Source: Pomphorhynchus laevis
Lineage: Eukaryota; Acanthocephala; Palaeacanthocephala; Echinorhynchida; Pomphorhynchidae
NCBI GenBank assembly: GCA_012934845.2
Contig: WNNJ02000576.1
Span: 57,627-121,626 of the forward strand
Length of the DNA stretch: 64,000 bases
Direction of reading: 5' to 3'
Shown piece after piece: positions 45,780 through 56,339 of this stretch. A program made the translations under genes and the position numbers. Under the pieces are notes generated by a model that made no database searches, had not been told where the DNA came from, and saw nothing but the letters and a program-made list of their open reading frames with translations. Position 1 is the stretch's first letter, and each line of letters begins with the position of its first letter.

Positions 45780-46586
45780 TTACATATCAATGCTAGCTAA
45801 TATAGCTTTTAAATTTCCTCTCATAAGTGCTATTGATATTCGTTGAAAGAGCCGTGCAGATGCGATGCTGTATGGTATAGATGATCGAATTGCTAAGTAT
45901 CGGGCGATTCGTCTGATGATTTTCTCCCCTTCCATATTCCAGCCGCCGTAACACTCCAAGACTGCAGGTATGAAGTTATATCCCGCCTCAATCATTTTAG
46001 CACGGTACTTTCTATCTTTGACCGATGATGCGTACTGCGCAGCTGCGTAACCAGGCACATAAGCTGACTGGCGAAGAAAAGATTTCTGTAGTGGATGTGT
46101 TACCGCGAAGTCTATAGCATCTGAAAAATCCCCGTAAATCAGAATATCGACTGGCCGTTCTTGAAGATTTTGGACAAGGTTGCTAACCTCCCAACCCACA
46201 TGCATTCCTGCTGATTGTGCCGCCTGGAGAACGACGTCACAAATTCCATTATGACGCATTCCTGGAAAACCACCGTAGTTGCAAGTTAGTGCATGGAAGC
46301 CCTCAGCATCTGCGTTTCGAAAACATCGACTACAACGGTAGTCACTTGGAGCAATTTGCAGGCCTAACCACATTCTTATAAAAATTGTAAATTCTTGGTC
46401 GGTAAGAGCTAGGTCGAGACTTCGATTTGGAGCGCATTGTAACCATGTGTTCGCATGTGGCTGTGATACCGCTATTAGTCTGGCCCTTGTCCGATCATCT
46501 CCTGTGTCTAATAGATTTTTCCGCTTCTCTGTGTCGATTTTAAACGATATTTGATGTTGTCTTGTGGATGAAGCCTGTTGTTCCAC
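45780..46586 (-). pseudogene. RLE-LINE ORF, CCHC finger and endonuclease (268 codons)
   Basis: A finger C85-x2-C88-x9-H98-x4-C102 (CSRCFRNADAEGFHALTC), then GMRHNGICDVVLQAAQSAG, and the endonuclease core ERPVDILIYGDFSDAIDFAV with PVD (145-147) and a later Asp (159), as expected for a PD-(D/E)XK-like nuclease. It ends at RGNLKAILASIDM. This domain would nick the target for priming. The finger and catalytic residues look intact; the broken link lies upstream. Confidence 0.83.
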
Positions 46587-46621
46587 TTCTGCTCCGTGTA
46601 GCGCAAATATTTCATTCGCGT

Positions 46622-47323
46622 TTACAAAGCCCGGAAATGTATTTGGATCCTGTTCACAAACGCGGCCACTGTGCTGACGCTTGCTGCAAAGGCTGCTGCT
46701 CTGTGTTTGTTTGTACTCTTAAGGCCCAGACCGCCCATTTTTAGTGGGAGCTCTACTAGAGATCGTGTTCGCGCTGACAGTTGTATTGAAGCGATGATTT
46801 CCATCGCCCGTATAAAAGCATTATCAAACTGCTTACAGAAAAGTTCGGTTGTTGCTGGATCTACATTCCTCATTATGAATGCTATTCGTTGACCGGAAGC
46901 ACAGTGGCGCAATAGCAGGTAAGCCACATGAGCGTCCGGAAGCGACGCGACAAGCTCTGTGTCATTTACTAGGTTTGGTAAGCAACTATTTATGAGATAT
47001 GCTTCTACAAACTGTTGCGAACTAATTGGGCATCTCATAAGAGTAAAATTGCCGTCAGGCTTGGTATGTGGAGAGTGAGTCCATTTTGTCTGCGTTGAGA
47101 TAATTGCTTCTGTGTTGCCTATTAATTCGGTTTTTTGCCAATTCATTGATAGTCCGATTTTTTCCACCTCATTTGCAATCATGTTTAATGTGATAGCAAC
47201 GGCCTTGGGTTCACCTATAATTATTCCATCGTCTAAATACCACTTATTAAAACCGATACCTGTAACCGAGTCGACTTTTCGAATAATCGGTTGGATTGCC
47301 AGTGCGAAAAGGAAGGGGCCCAT
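46622..47323 (-). pseudogene. RLE-LINE ORF, RT palm and thumb (233 codons)
   Basis: Starts within motif B (MGPFLFALAIQPII, normally preceded by QQGDP, seen as VQQGDP in the adjoining frame) and holds motif C at residues 29-32 (YLDD), ELIGNTEAII, CASGQRIAFIMRNVDPATTE and the end-of-RT block KMGGLGLKSTNKHRAAAFAA. Catalytic Asp pair intact. Confidence 0.85.
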
Positions 47324-47461
47324 AGGGTCCCCTTGTTGTACTCCTGCTGACGATGTAAGGCTTTTTGCTGCTCCAAATCGTAATTTTGATGGTTGCGAGT
47401 AGAACCATTTGATCCACGGTCCGATAGAACGTGCTTCAATGTCGACTGCGTCAATAAAGCA

Positions 47462-48661
47462 TTACCTGTCAACTGTATTAAAAGCGTTCGAAACATCTAC
47501 TTTCGCCCATACCCAATTTTCCGAGGTGTGCATCTGTTCGTGCAATCGTCGAACCTGGTGAATTATTAAATCTGCGCCATTTGCCACCGCAACACCGACC
47601 TGTTGTGGTTGAAATATTTGAGTGAACTTGTTGCGCATCTTCGTGCAAATACACTTTGCACACACCCTCCGTAACAATTCTCCTGCCGCTATTAAGCGTA
47701 TACCTCTATTTGGTTTTTCTATAGCGATAAGATCTGCACCCGCAAAATATCGAGATATATCTACAGGAAGGTCACCGGCTGCCATATAATTTATCAGATG
47801 TGTCAGGCGGCTTAGAAGCTTTCCAGACTGGTCCGCTGTGATCATGTCTTGTAGGTGTTCGGCTCTTAAACCCAGACAACCTGGTGACGATGTAGAGGGG
47901 AATGAGAAAATTGAATCACGAACGGTATCCGAATCGATGACAATACCGTGTTCTGCCGTTGGGATTGAGGTTATAATACCTTTACCGGGTGGGTGCAAAT
48001 CTGTGAGCTTACGGTGTGTCTGTTCTGTGAACGGCGCCAGCCGTGACGAAGATATTCGTTTCATTGCCTTGCCGTAGTTTCCCTGTCGCACAAGTTCGAT
48101 TGTCATTGTCTTTGATTTGTCGTGTTTATGTCGGGTCGTTTGTTGAGCACAAACATGCGTGAGAAAGAAAGTGTCAAACTGCCTGTTTTCGGCTGACTTT
48201 AGTGCATTCTCTATATGTTTTCGTACATTTCGGTGATCACCTGAATGAGCTGATAGGCACACTTTTGCGAACCCCAAAAGACTAGTCCAGCTATATGGCG
48301 ATTTATGTTCTAGTGCCTCCTCAATAAGATTGGTAAAAATGCGAGCTGCTTTATTTCGTAAACTCCAAGGGATTCGTCTTACTGTCAGCGTAGGTGATGC
48401 CCAAATACGGTGAAGAGTTTCATATGCGTTCAAATTGTGGGAAACGTCGTCGGTCGAAGCCATTTCAGATCCTTTGTAGGTTTGACGTTCGGCTGTAAGT
48501 TTGACATAGGAGAAAATATTGGGTGTGTAATCAACAATCGAAGCGCAGCTAGTGCCTGGGCACCGAACCCCAAAACTCTTGTGAAAACGTACATTTCCGA
48601 ATTTTATAAGTGTGATTGGCCTGTTACAATGCGGGCAAATACCAAGCTCTGCCCCTTCCAT
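47462..48661 (-). pseudogene. RLE-LINE ORF, N-terminal and RT fingers (399 codons)
   Basis: MEGAELGICPHCNRPITLIK starts the frame: C9, C12, H25 and C33-type residues form a zinc finger that may bind target DNA. A basic helical region follows, then IHRIWASPT-like sequence, RKLTDLHPPGKGIITSIPTA (the 'LHP' block also seen at 1-300), SSPGCLGLRAEHLQDM, RGIRLIAAGELLRRVCAKCI and at the end RT motif A VDVSNAFNTVD. The next frame begins after a break at about 47460. Confidence 0.85.
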
Positions 48662-48699
48662 TCGCCAAGCGGTTTCTGACGGTAATATGTTGTCAACAG

Positions 48700-48790
48700 C
48701 AATGTGTTATTAGATGTAATCAATGGTAATTAGCTGAGTCAATTGTAATTAGCTGTAATCAATTGTAATTAGCTGTAATCACTTTAACTG
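48700..48790. repeat. Short tandem repeat, ~25-bp unit
   Basis: Three to four copies of GTAATCAATTGTAATTAGCT with spacers (GAGTC or none), 48711-48785, between the RLE-LINE 5' end and the start of a host gene. AT-rich, possibly the LINE 5' UTR or part of the gene's upstream region. Confidence 0.7.
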
Positions 48791-48879
48791 ATTTCTTGTA
48801 ATAGATTAATTTCTTCAAGAGTGTATTTACTTTAGATCTCAAACTTTGTAAGAACTTAATATAACCAAGCAAATTCCAA

Positions 48880-48950
48880 TTCTAGCGACCTTCTTCAGGT
48901 GTAAGAAGTTTGTTATCAAGAAAATTTTTCGAGGTTAACTGTAATACTAT
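48880..48950 (-). repeat. PLE terminal hairpin, degenerate
   Basis: The minus strand reads AAATTTTCTTGATAACAAAC, CTTCTTACACCTGAAGAAGG, TCGCTAGAA: the same arrangement as the hammerhead-like PLE end at 19.62-19.74 kb, but stem II and GAAA are eroded. It lies about 100 bp upstream of the host exon start. Confidence 0.4.
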
Positions 48951-49052
48951 AGGTGTAGTAATTGTAAGTAACTTTAATCAACAACTTTTATCAAGTGAAT
49001 TATTGTAAAATCTAAAATTTCATTATTCGGACGTTTTTCTGACTCGGCATTA

Positions 49053-51138
49053 ATGAACTTTCCATACCAATATAAACCAGTAAATAGTCCAGGATTATAT
49101 CAAAACTACTTTGAATTATTGTTGAACAACGCTGACCACCCAAATTCGTATGATTGGTCCAAACAGTATTTACAATATGACCGAGGAAATACAGTCAATG
49201 ATGAATGGTGTAGATATTTGTTCGACAATGGACAGCATCTTCCTCAAATGTGGTTTGATAAGCATACTAACCAAATCAAATGTAGACGAACGAGAAGAGA
49301 AGGTCAAATAAAATCGATTTCTTTCTACGATATGATCAAATTTAAGGATTTGATGCTTAAGCAGCAGAATCAGGCGATGATCCCTAACATGTATGTTATC
49401 GGTGATAAAACAGCAATAAGCAACAAATTATTCAGAAACAGCATGTTAAGGTCAAATTCGATTTCACCAGTTTTGGCAGATTCAGCTAATAGCTCATTAA
49501 ATGCAAAAATGCATCAACATAACTTAAGACAGCATTTGCAGCGCAATAAAATAAAAAGTGCAACTGCTGCTCCTTTTTCTTCTAAGAATCGTTTTTACAA
49601 TGAAATTGAGGGCTTGATATTTAACAATAAAAGTAAGGAAAATATTTTAACGCAAAGTAATAATATCATTTCCCGCAGTAACTGTTCATTAGAATTGGAT
49701 AATGAATCTAGAAGAGTACCGTCGTTACAAGCGTATGAGCCTGGAGGTTCTTACAACGAAAATAGTATTCACTGTCAAAAGCAAAAAGACATAAATACCA
49801 GCACTAGCAATACTAATAACACAAGTAATAAATCATTTCGTAAAAGAAAAAAGAAAAAGAAGATTATTCCTTCGAAAAATATATCAAAATGTTCTATTCC
49901 GGGACTAAATAGACAATTTTCGATAGAAGATATTAATAATCCAAATAATTACAACCGCAGTCGAACACCACAGAAACATCGTGATCACCGCAAAAATACA
50001 CGTTCAAGGTCCTTAACATATACCAGCGGTATTGTGATCAGTAATCAGGATTCTGAAAATAGTCAGAAAGATTATTTACATAATTTACATTACAATCAAG
50101 AACCCATATACGCTAAGGATACCACTCCGCTGTTTCACCGTCATCAAAACGTTTTGAGGCTTAATAAAGATTCATTGGATTATAATACTTCACATAAAAG
50201 TCCATTGGAAGCAGCAAAATCGTTTAAGTCATCAATGTTTGAATTCAATACAGTAAAACTCTTGAATGACCCTGACTATTGTAATTCTCCCATTACCACT
50301 AAACTATTGCCAGAAGAAAAAGCACCGACATCACTTCCAAAACGAAAGTACTCACATATTGACGACAATTATAATAACATCAAGTTACAGACACTTGACG
50401 ATCAGTACTGTAAATCAAGTGAAAGTCAAATTTCAACTTCAAAAAAGAGCATCAAAACAACTATTAAAACGGTAGATATGGTGGATTCCAATAACCATTG
50501 TTCAGAACGCGACGTAATATCATCAATAAATAAAAAGGAACACGAGCAAAAATCGCAATCTTCATTTAATATACCATGTCAAGAGGTTACAATTGATCAA
50601 ATGAACAAAGCATTTGGTGATAGCTGGCGTGATAAAATATGTTCCACGAAACAAGCAGTGCTGAACAATGGATCCTTGGTCAAAGAATATATAATTAGCG
50701 ATCCGGAATTAGTAAACACCGTTCGACAACAGTTGAAAGATTTTGATGTGAACGACGATAAGAGTTATACATTATTTAACAATACAGTTACTAAATGTCA
50801 TGAGCCTCAGCTGACTTGTCTAGATAATGATAATGTTGATCTTGGTAATACCAAAGATAAGGAAAATCTTAAATCTGAATTTGATTCAAACGAGGATGTT
50901 GACGACGTTTTCGACCACAAGCATTTTCACAAATTTCCCTCTTCTTTCTGTTGGGAACCAGGATTATTATCGACTATCAGTGAATGTACCTCAATGTCCA
51001 CCACAATTGAATATAAGAATGACACAGATTTATTTCCACCTCTCCGATACGGTGACGAAGGCTTTCCTAATGATACTATGAGTAGGTCTGTCGAAAGCAA
51101 TAGCGAAGAAGACAATAACTTATACGAAGATGGAAATG
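49053..51138 (+). CDS. Uncharacterised host gene, large 5' exon
   Basis: Open from the ATG at 49053 (MNFPYQYKPVNSPGLYQNYF) for about 695 codons. The stop at 51144-51146 lies just past a consensus donor (aaatg|GTGAGT, GT at 51139-51140), so the coding exon probably ends at 51138 and splices on. Residues 1-105 look ordered and aromatic-rich (NDEWCRYLFDNGQHLPQMWF). The rest is low complexity, rich in Asn, Ser and Lys, with a basic cluster (SFRKRKKKKKIIP, about residue 265) that could be a nuclear localisation signal, RTPQKHRDHRKNTRSRS near 310, and an acidic C terminus. Unknown family; a nuclear regulatory protein is a guess. No downstream exon seen in the window. Confidence 0.7.
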
Positions 51139-52094
51139 GTGAGTGAGTATTTTATGCTAATTTGTATTACTGTCATCTATATACATTGTTTTTATCATTA
51201 TTTTATTAAATATTATTAAGCTAATATTTTATACACATAGCATTAAGTGTTGATATTATGCATGCAATTGTGATGATGATATTTGATCTATTTGCGGGGA
51301 CTCCGATACTTAAAAATTAAAGTTAAATTTTCTCTCAAAAATATATTATTAATTGTATTAATTGATTTTTATTTTAAATTTGAATTATAAATTCAATCGC
51401 TATATAACTAAAATCTAAATAAAATCTTATATAATCACTTATTATTTATAATTATTTATTTTATTTTAATATATATTGTATAAAATACGTAGACTCCGTT
51501 ATCTGATCTGATTTGTAAATCGAAAGGTTAAGAGCATTTATTCAATTAAATTTTCACTCGTCACATAGGAGTTTCTGGAGGATAAAATATTTCAAAAAAC
51601 CGAAAAGCTTTTCGGATTTTAGAAATTTTGAATCCTGAAGAAGCTCGTATGTGAAGATTGAAAAATTGACTTATTCAATGCTCCCAACCTTCCTATCTAC
51701 AACTAATAAAAATTGAAACTTTTGCAAACAAATATATTATTAAAAGTAAACATATTTGTTTACTTTATATATTTGTTTTATTTATTTTTCTATGTTTAGT
51801 TTATTTATTTGAAAACATATAACGAGTGCAAATTTACTAAGTCGATTTTTTTTGCTTTGATCAAATTTGTGTCAATTAATGTTTGTTCGGCACGATCCAC
51901 AGCAAATAATTCAATGTTTCATGATTGACGATTAGCATGTTATAATTATATTTCTTATTCAAAATATTTACAAAAATTCGAAAAATATACAATTAAAAAA
52001 GTAAATTTAAACTGTTGATTATTTAAACTATTGCTAGTAAACTATTATTGCATGTTACAGTTAATCATTATATTATTATAAGTTAAAGTTTAGA
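51139..52094 (+). other. Putative intron start; PLE tail inside
   Basis: Begins with the splice donor GTGAGTGAG. Contains an AT-rich run ending TATAAAATACGTAGACTCCG (about 51475-51510), the PLE 3' tail, and near 51638 CCTGAAGAAGCTCGTATGTG, a degraded copy of the CTGAAGA-type PLE end. No coding sequence. Confidence 0.5.
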
Positions 52095-52540
52095 GCAGTG
52101 TGTTGGAAACAAAACATTATAATTATGAAGATCACCCTGATGCTCATAAGTTCTACTCAATTACATTTATATAAAGTTATAATTTATTTAACGTAAGCAA
52201 CTTCTAGTGATTTATGCAGATGATACTACATTCATGTTTTCAAGATGCATGTAAAATTGCGTTGGTTCTAAATTCAGATAATTTGTTGATTAAAATATAA
52301 GTTACCTATATCCTTTATTTTAATATTTGTAAATTGCAGTTGGTAATGCTTAATGACACTCTTGAGTTCAGCAAAAATTGAAAGGGATTGATATTCTCCT
52401 AACACTTCTCCATTTTGAGCAATCAACATATTCCTATCTTCACACATAGATAAGATACCTGGGATTTATCTTTTCGATAAGTGTGACTTTCGGATTTGAC
52501 TTGAATATATTCAAGCGTATTCCCAAGAAAGTAAGAATTA
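52095..52540 (+). mobile_element. LINE A fragment, highly decayed
   Basis: Recognisable islands only: YEDHPDAHKFYSI (intact copies: YEDDPDARQFYPI), LLVIYADDTTFMFS (VVYADDTTALFS), and near 52450 KIPGIYLF with LEYIQAYSQE (KYLGFTV...LKRILKR). Much older than copies 1, 2 and 5. Confidence 0.65.
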
Positions 52541-53180
52541 TAAGCAAGTAATATAGTGTTCAGAAGTAATCAAATCCAATTTCGGTTTAATCTAATCTAA
52601 TTTCGGTTTAAGTTTAAGACATGACTGGTTGTGAAAGAACAAACACGTTAAATATTTCTATGAATACTCTCTTATTATATATTTCTTTAGTATTTTCTGG
52701 GTTATTACAGCGCATATGATAACGAGATGCTTTTCGCGAGCTCGAATGCTGAAGGTTAAATTTCCAAACCTTGACAACCATTATACAAAAATACACCAAC
52801 TTTATTATTTGTAATATATCACAATGGGTGAAAAATAATGAAATTTTGAACTACATTTAGTACGTCATTTAATAAAGGATAATTAGGCTTACTCTAAATT
52901 ATTGGTTAAAACTACTATTTTTTTCGAGCGTACAGTATACATAAACACTTGTAGTGCCATAGTTTAGAATGCTTGTCTCGAATAATCTGAACTATCTTTG
53001 TATGATTCTTGTTAGTAGCGCTCGACCCTGTTTTCTAAACGAGTCTGCCGATTAGTAGTATCGTTTCTAATCCCGCTTGTGTATCTAACTGAAACACTGC
53101 TTGAGTTGAGACTCGATTCAAGACAAATGTGTATTTGCATCCGTCCATATCTGGAAATATAGTTGTATTATGAACATCGT
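52541..53180. other. No gene seen
   Basis: Unassigned sequence; short frames on both strands have no recognisable content. Confidence 0.45.
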
Positions 53181-53189
53181 TGTATTAGC

Positions 53190-53480
53190 AATATTAATTG
53201 AAAATGAGAAATTAAGTAAAATACAATCAAAATGATATAAATATAGATTAAATAATAATGATAAAATTTATAATTTATTATATAATGACTAAAATTCTTA
53301 CATAGATAAGTTGATATATAGCGAAAGCTTAAACACATCCAAAATAAAAATTTTGAAAGATTATATATTTGATAAAATTAAAAAGAAAATTGAGATAACA
53401 GACAATTATAAAAGAAAATATTAAATTAATAAAGATTTGTTTTTAAAACTCACTAAATTAAAAGATAACTATGTAATAAT
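53190..53480 (+). mobile_element. Penelope-like element, RT N-terminal fragment
   Basis: KYRLNNNDKIYN, SLNTSKIKILKDYIFDKIKK and KDLFLKLTKLKDNYVIITTD in plus frames match the end of the frame at 10950-11576 and continue into the first RT block, which is missing there. Sequence diverges after 53480. Confidence 0.7.
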
Positions 53481-53976
53481 AACTACTGATTTAATAGATT
53501 CAACTAAAATGCTGAATTTAAGACACTTTTTAAGTTTATATTTTAAGCTTCTTCAAAGTCTTCCTATTTAATTTATATGAATTCGTTGATCTTCTCAATT
53601 AGCAAAGCTTATTTTATGGTTGATCAAAAATGCTGAAATTTCACATTACTTATCAGTATAAATCTGTGAACCTATAAATGTATTACATATAATGAAAGCA
53701 TGATAAATTGATTTGTTTCTTCGTCGAGTAACCTGGAAACGAATCAGTTTTGATGATCGACTAATTCTTCCATTTGCCAAATATTAATACCTCCTTATTT
53801 TCGTAACATCCAAGGCTAAATATACTATTGGCTAACGAAGATGCAGACTTTCTAAACACGGATCGTTGTCATCTTATTCTAAGATCTAAGCAACACCAAG
53901 TTCGGATTTTCTCCTTTGTCAATCCTGTTCCACTAGCAGAGCATACAATTGGCTAAGACTGAATTATGATGTATAT
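53481..53976. other. No gene seen
   Basis: Unassigned spacer between two PLE pieces, with a GC-richer non-PLE look at 53700-53950. No supported feature. Confidence 0.4.
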
Positions 53977-54684
53977 ATGGAACTTAATAAATTAACGTAT
54001 AACTATATAATAACTATAACTATATATAATTATATAATAACAACTATTGATAAAGCTAGTAATAACTTTGTCTTCATATGCAAAAAGCTTTATTATGATA
54101 TACTAATGAAAGAGGTTAATTCTAATGATTTAAATGTAAATCCAACATATGAACGTAGTGAGTTGAGTTTAGAAACAATTATTACAAGTCACTGTTCTAT
54201 AATGGATAAAAAGGGTATAAAGGTTGAATTAGATAATAAAACTATACCTATATTATATTGGAATCCAAAATTACATAAAAATCCAATAAAACCTAGGTTC
54301 ATATGTAGTGCGTTTAAATGTACATTAAAACCACTTTCTGTCTATATGAATAAAATACTTAAAGTAATTAAAGCACATTTTAAAAAATATTGCAAGGTAA
54401 TCGAAATTAATACTGGTATAAAACACTATTTCAGTATTAATTCTACAAAAGAATTTTTAGAACAGACAAAAGGAATAAATTTTCAAAATATAAATACATA
54501 CGATTTTAGTACGCTTTATACAAATCTAGATTTAGTAGATATTAAAGAAGCGTTAGTAAAATTAATTAATCTTATATTCGGAAAAAGATATACATATATA
54601 TGTTATAATAATTATAACGCCTATCTAACAAAAATTAAACCATCAAATAAATATAAATATATGGATAAAATTGAATTAATATAA
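53977..54684 (+). mobile_element. Penelope-like element RT, fingers and palm
   Basis: 235 codons. From DKASNNFVFICKKLYYDI onward the protein follows the PLE RT: IPILYWNPKLHKNPIKPRFI (RT2-type motif), KPLSVYMNKILKVIKAHFKK, then motif A NTYDFSTLYTNLDLVDIKEA with the first catalytic Asp. It ends at a TAA at 54682-54684, and the next frame opens 12 bp later. Strong Asn/Lys/Ile bias from AT-rich DNA. Part of the family with EN upstream of RT, judged by the neighbouring fragments. Confidence 0.88.
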
Positions 54685-54696
54685 TCCTTAAATATT

Positions 54697-55107
54697 TTGA
54701 TAAATCAAAATTATTTAAAAGTAGGGACATCTATATTTAGACAAATAAAAGGTGTTCCAATGGGAGGTAATAGTAGCCCAATTATAGCTGACTTATTTTT
54801 AAGCTTTATAGAATATGAATTTGTTCATAACTGTTTAAAAAATAAATCTAAATTATATAAAGATATGAAATATATGTTTCGATATATTGATGATATATGT
54901 GTATTTAACTTTAACAATTTTTATTCAATAAGCGAACAAATTTATACAGAAAGTCTTATTCTTAACAAAACCAATATTGATGATAAAGAAGGTGTATATC
55001 TCGATATGAACATTAAATTAACATCAATTAATATTATTATTAATAACGAAAGCTTAAGTACATATAAAATTAAAATTTGGAAAGATTATATATTTATTCG
55101 AATTTAA
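54697..55107 (+). mobile_element. Penelope-like element RT, motifs B-D, with fused end
   Basis: FRQIKGVPMGGNSSPIIADL is motif B, MFRYIDDICVF is motif C with the catalytic Asp pair, and KEGVYLDMNIKLTSINIIIN is the following block. Instead of the usual C-terminal continuation (seen at 36.0-36.3 kb) the frame goes into SLSTYKIKIWKDYIF, which belongs to the RT N-terminal region. So an internal or tandem rearrangement joins the RT end to another copy's upstream part. Confidence 0.85.
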
Positions 55108-55240
55108 AATAAATTGAAAATAACAAACAATTATAAGAGGAAAGATAAAATTAATAAAGATATGCATTCAAAACTTACTAAATAAAAAGATAACGATATA
55201 ATAACAACTATTGATAAACTAATAATAACTTTGTCTTCAT
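55108..55240 (+). mobile_element. Penelope-like element, second N-terminal fragment
   Basis: KLKITNNYKRKDKINKDMHS and a LTK..DN.IITTIDK remnant repeat the N-terminal block of the same element downstream of its RT, in direct orientation. Confidence 0.65.
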
Positions 55241-55299
55241 AAGAATTTCCAAACTACACTAATCCAGTTTAATCTATCGCCAATAAATATTATATAAAA

Positions 55300-55860
55300 G
55301 CCCTTTAAACAATCAATTCAGCTAACTGAGTCTACGTATTTAATATAATTATAAATAAATAAATAAAAATAATAATAATTAAGGACTTTAATAATACAAA
55401 TAATGCACTTATATGAATCCCGATAATATATATTTTAAAGGCCTGGTTTGAGACATTCAAAAGCATTTTATCGTGCTCAGATATCTTCTGCATTACCTGT
55501 ACACGATAACATTGCTGTCAGATCGGACTGCGAGTAGCAGATTGCACGATTTTTAAAATTGCCAGATTACTAAAATCTGTTTTCAGACTACTTAAAGGTG
55601 GGCCCTTTGGATCCAATGATCAATAAAATTTCATGATAAAATAAGGTTTTACTCAAATCAAATTATAATTTGTCGTTACGGTAATTTATTCTTTAACTTT
55701 GTAATTAATAGTTCATGTTATTACTATTATATAAATATAAATTATATAAAATCTTATTTAATTATTTATTATTTATAATTATTTATATTTATTTTTTATT
55801 TATATAGTATAAAATGCGTAGACTCTTTAAGCTTATCAGATTTATCTCAATATACTTAAT
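55300..55860. repeat. PLE 3' tails in both orientations
   Basis: Minus: AATTCAGCTAACTGAGTCTA followed by CGTATTTAATATAATTATAA (about 55317-55360), as at 12.02 kb. Plus: an AT-rich run ending TATAAAATGCGTAGACTC (about 55808-55830), as at 51.49 kb. The two tails point in opposite directions with about 450 bp of other sequence between them. Confidence 0.6.
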
Positions 55861-56339
55861 CATAATTTAAAGTATAATACTATAATTACATTTGAACGTG
55901 ACTTTGTCATTTTGCTGAGCTGAGAATAAAGAATTAAAGCCTGATAAGAAGATGTACTGATAATGGCTATTTTACATTTATTTTTACTTCAAGTATAGAT
56001 AAATATGTTGCAAATAGTCAAATTCTGCATATTTCAATGGCAATTTCATCCTGTAATGTTGTAATTTAGCAGTTAAATACTAAAACTGAACTTATAACAG
56101 ATGTGAATTCATGCTAATAGATTTCTAAAATTAAAATGTTGACACCTATTTTAAAGTAATTTGTCTATAAAGTGAAATTGCACATGAGCTGCTCTATTCA
56201 GATTCATGAAATTTGAAGGTGATTTTGAATAATAATAAGACTCCTAATAAATAAAAAATAGATGTGATGAAAACTACAGAGAGAAACCGAATACATGTAA
56301 GTATTAAAACATAATCGCTTTATCTTCTTTTAACGCCTT
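55861..56339. other. No gene seen
   Basis: AT-rich unassigned DNA. Confidence 0.45.

Larger units (their letters stand above)
45780..48661 (-). mobile_element. RLE-type LINE, nearly complete
   Basis: A single LINE read from 48661 down through three long frames totalling about 900 codons. N-terminal zinc motif (CPHCNRPI...H...C), RT entry (AGADLIAIEKPNRGIRLIAA), motif A (WAKVDVSNAFN), motif B/C region (MGPFLFALAIQPII, WYLDDG), and a C-terminal CCHC finger plus restriction-like endonuclease. A YLDD motif and a C-terminal nuclease replace the YADD and N-terminal APE endonuclease of LINE A, placing it in the R2-like superfamily in the broad sense. It has only two frame breaks, so it is the youngest RLE element here. 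Elements of this type are often site-selective. Confidence 0.85.

Noticed and set aside
48711-48785. CRISPR-like array
   Set aside because: Units are contiguous, AT-rich and without unique spacers, in a eukaryotic window.
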